From assembly GCF_001640805.2 (NCBI RefSeq), contig NC_066853.1, forward strand, positions 23,185,173 through 23,249,172: a DNA stretch of 64,000 bases, written 5' to 3'. This stretch comes from Lates calcarifer (lineage: Eukaryota > Chordata > Actinopteri > Centropomidae). The translations under genes and the position numbers were made by a program. Shown piece after piece: positions 22,321 to 31,870 of this stretch. Within the stretch, counting starts at the first letter, position 1. Each line of letters starts with the position of its first letter. A model generated the notes under the pieces. It searched no databases and was not told the DNA's origin. It saw only the letters and a program-made list of their open reading frames with translations.

Positions 22321-23545
22321 GGCTGCCAGTTATATTTCTTTCTTTTTCTTTTTCTAGAAAGTCTTCTTTTTTCACATATAGTCTATGTCCATTTTGCTTT
22401 TTTGTTTAATTGTTGTCATATTTATTTTATGAATATTCTTCTCATTCTCCCCACGTTATCTCATTATTTTAGCAAATTTTGCAGTTTATCTCACTTGTTG
22501 CTGTTTTTACTGTAAAGTACTTTTAAACAGTGTTCAGAAATGTGTTACATGAACAAGGTGTATAATTATCTTTTATTGGTGTGTCTTGTATAAAAATGGA
22601 CTTTCCCATTTGTTTTATGTTTTGAGAAAAATACCATCTCGGGGTTAGAAGGAAATATGATTTTTTAAAAGACTGAGTCAAGGTTAAAATCACAATTATG
22701 GACAAGTCAGATGTAAGTATTTCTGTTTTGCTACTTTTTATTTCACTTATACAACAAATTAAGAAAAAAAAACACACATAGCTTGTTCATTATAGGTTTT
22801 CCCATCACTGATTTAAACATCAGGTGTCTGGGCGTGTTTCCTGATAAAAATCTTGCACAGGTAGGGGTGTGTTTTCAGTTTGTCGTTTGTTTGAAATAAA
22901 TACAAGAGGAAGTGCATTGCTAGTTTCAGCAGCAAACCACCGTGACTGAAGAGACAAAGAGCAACACCTGCAGAAACAGGTTTTATCATCAAGTAATCAG
23001 AGGAAAAACACCTTGCAGTGTTGGGCGTATATTATTGGCAACTCATCTCATGCAGGGTAAAATGCCACATTAAATCAATAATAGTGCTATAGGACACAAT
23101 GCAGTCAGTTCCTCACAAGCAAAATATTCCCAAAGTGTGTGTATGAGTGAGACTGTGTGTCTGATGTCAAGAGTGTCAGATTTTAGGGCTCTCTCTCCGA
23201 CAGTAGTTCTAAATCTGAGTGTTTGACATGAGCTCTGAGACTGCCCCCCCACACACACACACTTTTCTCCCCTCATGTCTCTTTTATCTGGGGTTTGGAT
23301 TCTTACTTCACTGAGAGGAGAGTAAGAGAAGAGACGAGGGTCGAGAAAAGAGAAGAAAAAGAAAGGAATGCATGAAAGGTTAAGAGGTATTACAAGGAGA
23401 AAGGAGAGCGAAGAAGCGAGGGAGGGCGGGAGGGAGAGAAAGTGAGAAGGAGAGATAGGGGAGAATGACAGATGGGCCCAAAGAAGAGAGGGCTGCTGGG
23501 TTCAGCACTGCGGCAGAGCTGAGCATATGACAGCTTTACAGTGGG

Positions 23546-23548
<3 letters not shown>
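22321..23548. other. Unique sequence ending in a long purine-rich tract
   Basis: 23305-23492 is almost all purine (GAGAGGAG, AAAAGAGAAG, GGGAGGGAGAG), about 190 bp. No coding frame. 22860-22990 is a complex unique block. Confidence 0.55.
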
Positions 23549-23582
<34 letters not shown>

Positions 23583-23737
23583 CATATGTGTGTATCCTGG
23601 CTCTCCTATACAACTGTGTTTGTATGTGTTGGACTGTGTGTGTGTACGACTGTGTGCATCCTGGCTCAACTTTTTGTGTGTATATATATTGGGATGTGTG
23701 TGTGTGTGTGTGCATGTGTGTGTGTGTGTATGTGTGT
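23549..23737. repeat. TG-rich compound microsatellite with internal GCATCCTGGCTC/GTATCCTGGCTC copies
   Basis: (TG)16 at 23549-23580, then TGTATCCTGGCTC (23589) and TGCATCCTGGCTC (23656), then more TG to 23737. The two CATCCTGGCTC words 67 bp apart show that a TG-plus-spacer unit was duplicated. All open frames here are products of the repeat. Confidence 0.85.
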
Positions 23738-24235
23738 TCATGCACGTGCTCATCTTCGTGCCTTGGCACCATGCCAGTGTTTACCTAGGGCATTTTCTGT
23801 GTGTTGAACGTAGCCAGAGGGACTGCTCCTCCACCTGTTATCCTTCCATTCTCTCTTTCCTCACCAGCTCCTGTCATCCATCTCTATATTGACTTAACCA
23901 GTGATAAATCAGGGCCGCTGAGAGTGTGTGTTTGTGTGGGAGTTGCATGTTTGCTTTAGCCACGCACATGTTGGCTTAGCGCTCAGTGAGGATTTCTCAC
24001 ACATCTTAAATGCATTGAAATTTGTTTACACATGTTGCTGCACTCATTTGCTCATCACAGCTTGTTTTCCGATACATCACCCCTCCCGGTATGTGAAGGT
24101 TTCCAGAAATAGGCCACGCTTTGACAAACATTACACAAGAAAATACAGTGCGTGCGGATATGGTTGACATCGTTTGTGCTATTTTTCTTTTTTATGCTTC
24201 TTGCTTTTTTTTTTTTTTTTTTTTTTTTGCTTCAG

Positions 24236-24464
24236 ATGAAACCCCCTGTTCTGCCGCTCCCCTCTTCCCAGCATGCAGTCGTTCCAGCTCCCACTCATCG
24301 TCCTCCTCCTGCCAGTCGTAATTTCTGCACTTCCTGTTTCTCTGGCTTTGGCTCTGATGTCTGGAGCTGAGGTGAGAGGTCACGAGGACCAGGTGTGCTG
24401 GAGCTGGCGTCGACTGGTCCGGCTGCTCCGCTACCTTTGTCTCTCCTGCTGTTAATCTGGCACG
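24236..24464 (+). other. Exon-like block containing a 60-codon frame
   Basis: T24 plus TGCTTCAG (AG at 24234-24235) forms a strong acceptor, and ACG|GTGAGAG (GT at 24465-24466) a good donor. The 229 bases between contain the frame listed next, whose stop lies 9 bases before the donor. A second ATG frame starts at the first exon base (MKPPVLPLPSS) but is Pro/Ser-rich and stops at 24370. Confidence 0.28.
24273..24455 (+). CDS. Candidate 60-residue secreted peptide, no family recognised
   Basis: The frame begins MQSFQLPLIVLLLPVVISAL, a textbook hydrophobic signal-peptide core after a short polar start, with plausible cleavage after VISA (residue 19) or ALA near residue 27. The remaining ~33 residues are basic and end in cysteines: GAEVRGHEDQVCWSWRR, then LVRLLRYLCLSCC. 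Cysteines lie at 42, 56, 59 and 60, and a dibasic RR sits at 46-47. I do not recognise it as any neuropeptide, cytokine or antimicrobial family. It sits inside an exon-like block with acceptor and donor. The upstream exon would be untranslated. Against it: the Leu-rich half comes from CTC/CTG-rich DNA, and chance frames of this size are common in 64 kb. Confidence 0.22.
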   Translation: MQSFQLPLIVLLLPVVISALPVSLALALMSGAEVRGHEDQVCWSWRRLVRLLRYLCLSCC

Positions 24465-25571
24465 GTGAGAGCACATTTTGTTCTATTGTTCTCTCCATGA
24501 ATTAGGTGTTATGTTAAACTGCTTTGTCTGGCTGCCACAATTTTATGAAATGATTTGGAGCAGGTTTTGTTGGCAATTAACAGTGTTTTGTGGATCATCA
24601 CAAACTGCACAGAGGAAGAATAAGATATGAGGCAAAGTTGGCAGCACTTTCTAATAAGTTATCCTTCAGATAAGTTGGAACAGATGGCTTTATTAATTGT
24701 TAATAAAATATTTAATGTTTAATAGATCAGTTAAAAGGTATTCACGAAGACAAATTTTATGCTTTAAGGTTTTTTTTTTAATTTCCTGTTGGTGATGGTT
24801 TTCCTGTATGTTAATACATGTTAATGAATCTCACTTTAACTAACTACTTTGCCTTTCTGCACATTGAAATTCAAAGTTATCGATGGAGTTTCTCATTAAG
24901 CCAGCAGGTCTACAATTATAAATGTGGGTCAGTCATTAATGAAAAGTAAATAAAGTTCTGCTGTCTCAAATGTTAACTAGTATTGTAGTGTCTATACATA
25001 CATTCACGTCTGCTGTCCTCATGTGATTGCAGGATTGGTTCATTCTGAATAGACAGTCTATGTAATAGTTAACTCAGCCAGTCCAGTGTCAAACATTATG
25101 AAGTGTATAAAGTACTTTAAAACAAACACTTTCCAGCAATTCACCATATGTAGGTAGTTATACTGCAGGATGTGCTGTTTAGGGCGGCTGTTTAATGTCA
25201 GAGCACTGTGACTGTCTTAAATTACACATCTTTTGAATACTTCCTACTTGAATAAAGGGTGGAAGATTATAAACTGTCATGATATACTTAATAAAAGAAT
25301 AGGGATCATTTTATGACTCCGTGTTGAGATATTATATACCAACCTTTGTGCATGTATCTGCAATCTTGGCTACAGTCTTTTGTACCCGAACCTTGCCACG
25401 TAAAACTTCCATAACAGAGCCACAGGCTCGCTGTAACAGATGTCAGCGATGGCTTTTATTGTTGTAAGGTCAGACCCGTGTGTCTGCTTTGGTATGAACC
25501 AGGGGAGGGAGAGACGGTGCAGGAGCTGAGGTGATGTGGTTTGTCTAAAAATGAAAGACGTGAGATCGTGA

Positions 25572-25606
25572 CTGTCACACACCATTGATCATGAGTCAAG
25601 GGTGAC
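25572..25606 (+). repeat. 35-bp block with TGAGTCA core, copy A
   Basis: Matches copy B at 26195-26229 at 29 of 35 positions. The shared core is CATGAGTCAAG, holding the AP-1 consensus TGAGTCA. Confidence 0.6.
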
Positions 25607-26194
25607 GTTTACTTTCAAAAGTATGCAGCTCACAGTAGGAGTTTGCTCATAAGCATGCAGGACACACACATTCATAAACACACGCATCCATCGCTTGCAG
25701 CCTTGTGTCCAGGGCAATAACCTAAACATACAGTATTAATCCATCACTGATTTGGCTATGAAATAGGACCAGAGCATTTCAGGTCTCTGGCTTCTCTTTA
25801 AACTGCTGAGGTGGATCACAATAGGGCACATGGTGTAATGAAAGGCCAAGCAGAAGGGCCCCGTAAAGCCAGCCAGGGATTTAACAAGGGCTGTGGGAAC
25901 GTTGGGGAAACATTGGATCAATGTCAGAGGAAAGTTGATTTAACGTTGCATGTGAGCTGGGGACGTGTTGTTGATGTATGAAAGGTTTTTACAGGGTTTA
26001 GGGGTGGGTCAGGGACTCTGGTAGAGGGAGGTGAGGGAGGATCAGGGAGGGAGGGAGGCGGAGGAGACAGAAACAAAAACAGAACCAGAGACGGATGAAC
26101 ACAAACATAAGGATGAGAGACATAAAAAGAGAGAAAGAGAGACTGTGAGACACTTGGGACCAGGAGGAGAAGACTGCATGTGCTAACTTGTGGC

Positions 26195-26229
26195 CTGTGA
26201 CATACCATTTGTCATGAGTCAAGAATGAC
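26195..26229 (+). repeat. 35-bp block with TGAGTCA core, copy B
   Basis: Second copy in the same orientation, 623 bp from copy A. CCATTTGTCATGAGTCAAG here corresponds to CCATTGATCATGAGTCAAG in copy A. Confidence 0.6.
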
Positions 26230-26492
26230 AGAGGGGGGGGCAACAGTGGAAACCACAATGTGATCTTTTTGCTCCCTCATTCACTCTGGGCTGTCATCCT
26301 GTTTCTCCATCCTCTGGTTTCAGTTTGTCTGTTTAGACTTTGTGTGTGTATGTTGTGTGTGTGAGTGTCAGCAGATGTGCATGGGCTTATTTCCCCAGAT
26401 CTATAGCAGCATACTTGAATGTGTGTGTGCTGTGGCAGATGTGGAAGCTTTTATTTCCCATGATGAATATACTGTGGCATGTTTGCATGGGT

Positions 26493-26498
<6 letters not shown>

Positions 26499-26532
<34 letters not shown>
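26499..26532. repeat. (GT)17 microsatellite
   Basis: Near-pure GT dinucleotides ending at GTTTC. Confidence 0.95.
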
Positions 26533-26534
<2 letters not shown>

Positions 26535-26680
26535 CTGTACCTAAGACTGTGTCCCAGAGCACGTGCTGAACAGTATGTAAATGCCAGGCCATGCTGAGCC
26601 TAAGGGCAAACAGGCCACATAGGGGAGAGGAGAGTTTAGAAATGACTTTTCCGCACGCTATTTCCGAACACACTACCCTC

Positions 26681-26699
26681 TGCTGCTGCTGCTGCTGTT
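26681..26699. repeat. (TGC)n trinucleotide repeat, about six units
   Basis: TGC repeated five times then TGT. Short, with no open frame around it that looks coding. Confidence 0.9.
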
Positions 26700-28589
26700 G
26701 AGGCTGGCTGACTCTCTAGGTACACACACATGCACACACACAGAGCATTTACTCTTCTCCCACCCCATGTGACAGGCATCTGACATTTTTATGTGACAGA
26801 TCACCAATTGGACCCTATAGACCACCTTTTAAAGAGTTTCCCCTCTGGACCCACAGTGGTTGTTTTTGATTTATTATTAAATTTAAGTAACTCACTTGAT
26901 GCATACTTAAAGGACAACTCTGGTGATATGCTATATTTTGAAAATAGGATGACTTGATCCTAACAACAAATATTGTGTGTCTATCCAAATCCTGAAATTA
27001 TGCTCAGTCGCTCCATTCCCTCTGTTTTAGGTTCTGTTCAGGTTCAGGTGCAATTGTCTTTGAGTGTGATTGGATTGAGTGTAACAGTGGTTGAAGCTTT
27101 TTCAAATTGGAGCTTGCTTATTTTAACCCTCATCAAGTTCAGGTGAGTTTCTGGTTGGGTCCAACATTTACCTTACTGTAAACTGGAGTGCTCAGCTGTT
27201 TTAGGAAATTATTATTATTTTTTGCATTTAAAAAAAAAATATATATAATTAATTGTTATAAATTAATATTAATTTATAATTAATTTATAACAATTAATTT
27301 CTCAAGAAATTATGTAAATGAATTTTAAATCAGCCTCCTGAGTCCCTGCATCCTCATATGAGGACATTACATTTTGGGTTTGCTGCACCTTCTTCTTCAT
27401 TTAGCTAAACTTAGACCTGTTGTCCTTTTTAGCTAACACTTTTTGTGCAGTCTAGTATTAACAAAATCACAATGCACCCAACAGTGTAAAAACAAGTTTG
27501 TGGCAATCTCTGTCAACACATTCTACAGCCCAGACCAAAGAGGAACAAAACTGAATCAAATGTTATGTTTGGAACTTGTTTTTTATGCTCATAACATGTG
27601 TTGGTTGATATGGCAACGGATTTGACAAGACAACAAAGGGACAGGACATTACCATTCATGTTTGATTTTTCAGCTTTCATCATTTCAAGTACTAAAAGTA
27701 TTAAAATTTTAAATGCATACAAAATCAACACTCAGGTTTTAGGAGATTAAACAAAAAATCTAAATAAAAGTCAACTATTCCTCTCCCTCCAACCTTTTCA
27801 AGGACCCCTCTTTAAGAACTGCTGAAACGTGACATCTCATTTCTTCTGAATAAACCCTCTCTATCAGCATCATCCTCTAATTCTGCAGTTTTCAACTCCC
27901 CCACAATGTTTCACTCCCCTGTTCCACTTAACCCATCTCAATTAATCCAGGAAGTCCCACTGAGATAAAGGATCTGCCCCATCTCAGCAGCCAATTGTCA
28001 CTCTCCTGATGAATCCACTCACCTGGTTGGCTAGATTGCAATCAGTGGGGGTTGATTGAAAGGCAAGGACACAAAAGGACAAAGACAAAATCACTTAGGC
28101 ATCCTATTAGGCCTGGAATGGGGTGCCCGTCTGCAACAATACAGTAGGCACTGATAATCGGCTGCTGATAAGGAGGAGGAGAAAAAGTTTGCAGGCCTCA
28201 GGGGGGCTGTCAAGAGGTGTGTGCGTGCAGAAGTGTTGTGCTGTGCCACTGATAATATGCATCTGTATGGAACCAAATTACGGTTATATAGATTTGAATC
28301 TTCGCACCTGAGCACTTAACTATTTGACTCACTGATCTGTATTCATGTGGTTGGAATCCCTCTATGGAATTTTCAGTAGTCCATTTTAAACTGTGCTCTT
28401 TAAAAAACCTTACTTCCAATATGTTTTTTCTAGGGTTCACAACCTCAGAGAGAAATTTTGAGTTGCTCAGACTCAGATTGCTCAGATTCAGAAAGGTCAA
28501 TTTGGATGTAAAACTTCCAGTCACATATTCAGGTTGCTCAAACTGGTTTGGTCAAATATAGATACTAAAATTCAAAACTATCCATCTAA
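26700..28589. other. Unique sequence with an AT palindrome and a possible regulatory block
   Basis: 26905-27010 starts TTAAAGGACAACTCTGGTGA, which resembles the end of a dispersed fish repeat but is unassigned. 28090-28320 is a complex block (CACTGATAATCGGCTGCTG) that may be regulatory. The palindrome at 27247-27299 is listed separately. Confidence 0.45.
27247..27299. repeat. Perfect AT-rich inverted repeat, 21-bp arms, 11-bp loop
   Basis: The left arm 27247-27267 (AATTAATTGTTATAAATTAA + T) is the exact reverse complement of 27279-27299. The loop 27268-27278 is ATTAATTTATA and repeats part of the arm. G+C is confined to one base per arm. Confidence 0.9.
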
Positions 28590-28911
28590 CTAAATACCAA
28601 CCTTTCTCTCTAAGCCAGCACCAATCCTCCTTGATGCACTAAAGTACAGTTTTTCAAGGTACTTGTCAGGTAGGGTGTTCCAAGCATCTTGGAGAAGTCG
28701 CCACAGTTCTGTGGATTTTGTCTTTCTCAGAGTCTTCTGTTTCCTCATATAATCCCAGACTGACTCCATGATGTTGAGATCAGAGCTCTGTGGGGGCTAT
28801 ACCATCTGTTGCAGGACTCCATGGTCTTCTTGTTTCTAAGAATAGTTCTTTATGATTCTGGCTGAATATCTGGGATTGTTCTCATGCTGCAGAATGAATT
28901 TTGGACCGATT
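28590..28911 (-). pseudogene. Tc1-like transposase fragment, C-terminal half, inactive
   Basis: Read on the minus strand it starts FILQHENNPRYSARIIKNY and continues PPQSSDLNIMESVWDYMRKQ. It ends near RRIGAGLERK. This is the catalytic C-terminal half of a DD34E Tc1/mariner transposase: QHDNDP..HTA.., PPQSPDLNIIE..WD and RRI.AVLKAKGG are the family landmarks. The second catalytic Asp is replaced (QHEN instead of QHDN). The glutamate of MESVWD is kept. A TAG stop sits just before PPQSSDLN. The N-terminal DNA-binding half and both inverted ends are missing. Inactive relic. Confidence 0.85.
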
Positions 28912-29583
28912 AATCCTGAGCCAATCCTAAAAATCGATGCTTGATAAGGTCATATTTTGATGTATTGTATCAGCTAAAATAAACCTGATTGAAATCCTCT
29001 TTTTTTAAACCAAGTTCCACTGTGTTTTGTTCACCTCAGCCTGCTAGTGTTGCAAGTTCTCTCTCTGACAACAGCCAGCCTCTATGGTGCAGTACACTCA
29101 CATATATGTGTGAAAATTAGAGTGTGGGAATGTAAATGTAAGAGGGCAACTGACTCAGAATTCTGATGTCCAGGTTGACAAAATATATGGATTCTAACCA
29201 CCAACACTAACTTTACATTTCTAATAAACCAAGAGTAGTGTAAAAAAACAGTGAGAGGCTGTTAAATGTTCATTCATATTTTATCAATAATTTAAGATGA
29301 TCAGCTTGATAGTTTTTACCTAGGACCTTCAGACTGTGGAGGAAGCTTGTGAAAAATAAAATAGAGAAAAATAATCTGTTATTTCAGTGTGTCAGAATCA
29401 TATTGAGTCAGTATTTAGGGAAATGTCAGTAACAAAGCAGACTCAGCAAATACTTCATATGTCAAATGATAAATTAAAAAAACAAAGTAAAATTTATTCA
29501 GGCTGTCCCAGTCATCTAGTTAAATAAATTCAGTCATATCTACACTCCATGCCATACATTTGTGCATAAATTTGGAAGTTCTT

Positions 29584-29589
<6 letters not shown>

Positions 29590-29621
<32 letters not shown>

Positions 29622-29635
29622 TATGTGTGTGTGTG
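29590..29635. repeat. (GT)n microsatellite with one CTAT interruption
   Basis: About 15 GT units, CTAT, then more GT. Confidence 0.95.
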
Positions 29636-30135
29636 CATGTGCATGTGCAATCATTGTGTGCCCACTCTCTCCCCTACTCTAATTGTGGTCTTGGTACTGG
29701 TTTCATCATCAGTATGGCACTTGGATTACCATAATACACTTCCCACCATTAGATTCCCATACAGTACAATACAGTCAGTTTAGCCAAAACCTCAGTGAGC
29801 TTAAAGCTTAGAAGGCCTGAGTAGAAAGCCTATAGAGGATTATGGTTCAGGCCAGAGGTCCCCTATTTTAGAATACAGGCCAGGAATGTTCTACATCACT
29901 AACACCCCTCTAATCCTACACTGTACCAATATACTGTATGTGAGCATATGTGTGTGTGTGTATGTCTGTCTGTGTGTGTGCGCGTTTGTGTTTGTATGTG
30001 TGTGAAGAAGGCACAGTCAGTGGCTTGAGAATCTTTGGGCTTGTGTATGCATCAACAGTCAGGTAGAGGTCAACTGGGTCTGTTAACAGATGGATTGACA
30101 TGGGGATCAAAGGGTCACTGTGTGCATATGTGTCT

Positions 30136-30137
<2 letters not shown>

Positions 30138-30169
<32 letters not shown>
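30138..30169. repeat. (GT)16 microsatellite
   Basis: Pure GT dinucleotides ending at TCTCC. Confidence 0.95.
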
Positions 30170-30170
<1 letters not shown>

Positions 30171-31739
30171 TCCTCTAGAAGGAGAGGGCTATCCAGTGTT
30201 TTGGGTGAAGGTTAGGAAAATACATTCCAGCAGCTTCACAGTTCTGAGTGCTGCTCTTTTGCTGTTGAGGTACATCCACACTGTGACTTGCTTCATAGCT
30301 ATTGCACTAGATTAGATTTGAAACCCAATTTAAACACCACACAGATGAGTTTGCCAAATATTGACATGTGGATTGTTGATGTTTCAGGGTGGCAGGAGGG
30401 AATGGCGTGTAAGCAGCTAGAGGAGGCATCTTTTTCATCACCAAAGGCACAATAGTGTGTGGCATTCACATCTGCTGGCATTGATTTGTGTTGGTGGATA
30501 TGCCTTTTGTGAGAGGTTAAATCCACCACTGTCTAATGATGCTTTCATGTTGTCTGTCTCTTCATCTCCCTCCCTGCCTCAGCCTCCACCCCTCTCCTCT
30601 CTAATAAAGAGAATGGGGCAATATGCATCAGACATCAAACAACATCAAAGCGCACATACTGTTTACCTCCAATGCGTTCTCTCCTTCATGCTCTCGCTCT
30701 CCTTTTTAGTGCTTTTTGCACATGCATTACCTGTCTGCAGACGCTGTTTGATGTGGAACATCGGCAAACAGTGTATGTGTCTGCAGGTTTGCGTCTATAC
30801 ACTGAGGCATTGTCCCTGTCTAATAGGCAAATCAATCCACAAGTCACCATTGCAAGTGGATTTTCCAAACTGGCTTTGCACCAATATAAGTGTGTCTTTG
30901 CACTGTTACATGCTCTACTCAGTCAGCTGATCCACCTTGGTATATATTTTATGGTAATTTTATGTTATATTATTGCTGTCTGCCACCAATTAAAGACAGA
31001 GGGCTTTCCCTGTGTACCAGTCGACCTGTGGGCAATCTACACCAAATTTAAAAGATAAAGATGACTGGCGCTGTTTGATCTTGCATTAGAGTGGTCAGGC
31101 TGGCTCCAAATGTGCATGTGCAGCAGGTAGGCTCATGAATTTATCACCTGTGATGAATCCATCTTTCTACTCTCTGCCAGTTTTGCTTCAGGACATTCTG
31201 AATTGTTAACATAGCACACAGCAATAGACTTACTGTATTGTGCTTAAATTGTGTCAGTCAACCTAACAATTTAATTTTGCCTTCAGCTGCCCTTTAGAAA
31301 TATGTGAATTAGAGGTTAAACTCATAAACAATACTAACTTGGCAACAGACATGACTTACTATTCCTGCTTGACAAGGTGAATCTGATTTATATCAAAATC
31401 CAAGGTTCATTTTAAATATTCAGGATGAGACAATATTTCTTCATGTGAGTCCATGTTATGCAGGATATCTGTGAGTCAGAAAGGTTACTGACATGGTTTG
31501 AGCTGAGTAAAAGCTGAGCAGGTGCAGCTCCTGACCCTGTGCTCACCACAGTGTGTTTGCTTGAGACTTTGTGTTTGTTCTATTATTTACTCTGAGCATA
31601 TTTCCTGTCTGATGTGGACTACTCTCATCTAAAACAATACTGCAGCCTCCCACTTTGTTGCTACAATGAATCTCACACTGTTATGCACACTTTTTTGCCT
31701 CACAGCATTCACACCTAGATAAAGTTGCTGGACAGGCCA

Positions 31740-31870
31740 ACAACACGCCCCCACCTATTTTGAAACTGTAGAAAGCTTTAAATATCTTGGCACAGTTTTT
31801 TGATCTCTGGGTGAGCTTCTCTGAAAACACATAGCATATTCAAGAAATGCTCACAGAGACTCAGCAGCCT
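31740..31870 (+). pseudogene. LINE reverse-transcriptase fragment, broken
   Basis: The frame reads ETVESFKYLGTVF, then a stop. After a one-base shift it reads SLKTHSIFKKCSQRLSSLHV. This matches the VDSFKYLGTVLD ... I.KK..QRLY.LRKL motif at the end of the polymerase region in several LINE families abundant in fish. At least one frameshift and two stops make it inactive. Clade not determined; it is a different part of the protein from the fragment at 22.2 kb. Confidence 0.7.

Larger units (their letters stand above)
24465..26498. other. Unique sequence, no gene recognised
   Basis: Holds the paired AP-1-type blocks listed separately. 26010-26150 is purine-rich (GAGGGAGG, AAAGAGAGAAAGAGAG). 24880-24960 and 25370-25560 are complex unique blocks. 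Confidence 0.5.
28912..31739. other. Unique sequence with TG arrays and a possible regulatory block
   Basis: TG arrays at 29590-29635, 29949-30003 (imperfect) and 30138-30169. 30600-31080 is a long repeat-free block with words such as GGCAATATGCATC, GTCTAATAGGCAAATCAAT and CACCAATTAAAGAC. It gives chance frames of 128-157 codons on the plus strand with no domain, and may be a conserved non-coding element. Confidence 0.45.

Noticed and set aside
23502..23892. Several overlapping frames of 78-121 codons on both strands
   Set aside because: All read through the TG microsatellite; VCVCVC/THTHTH composition.
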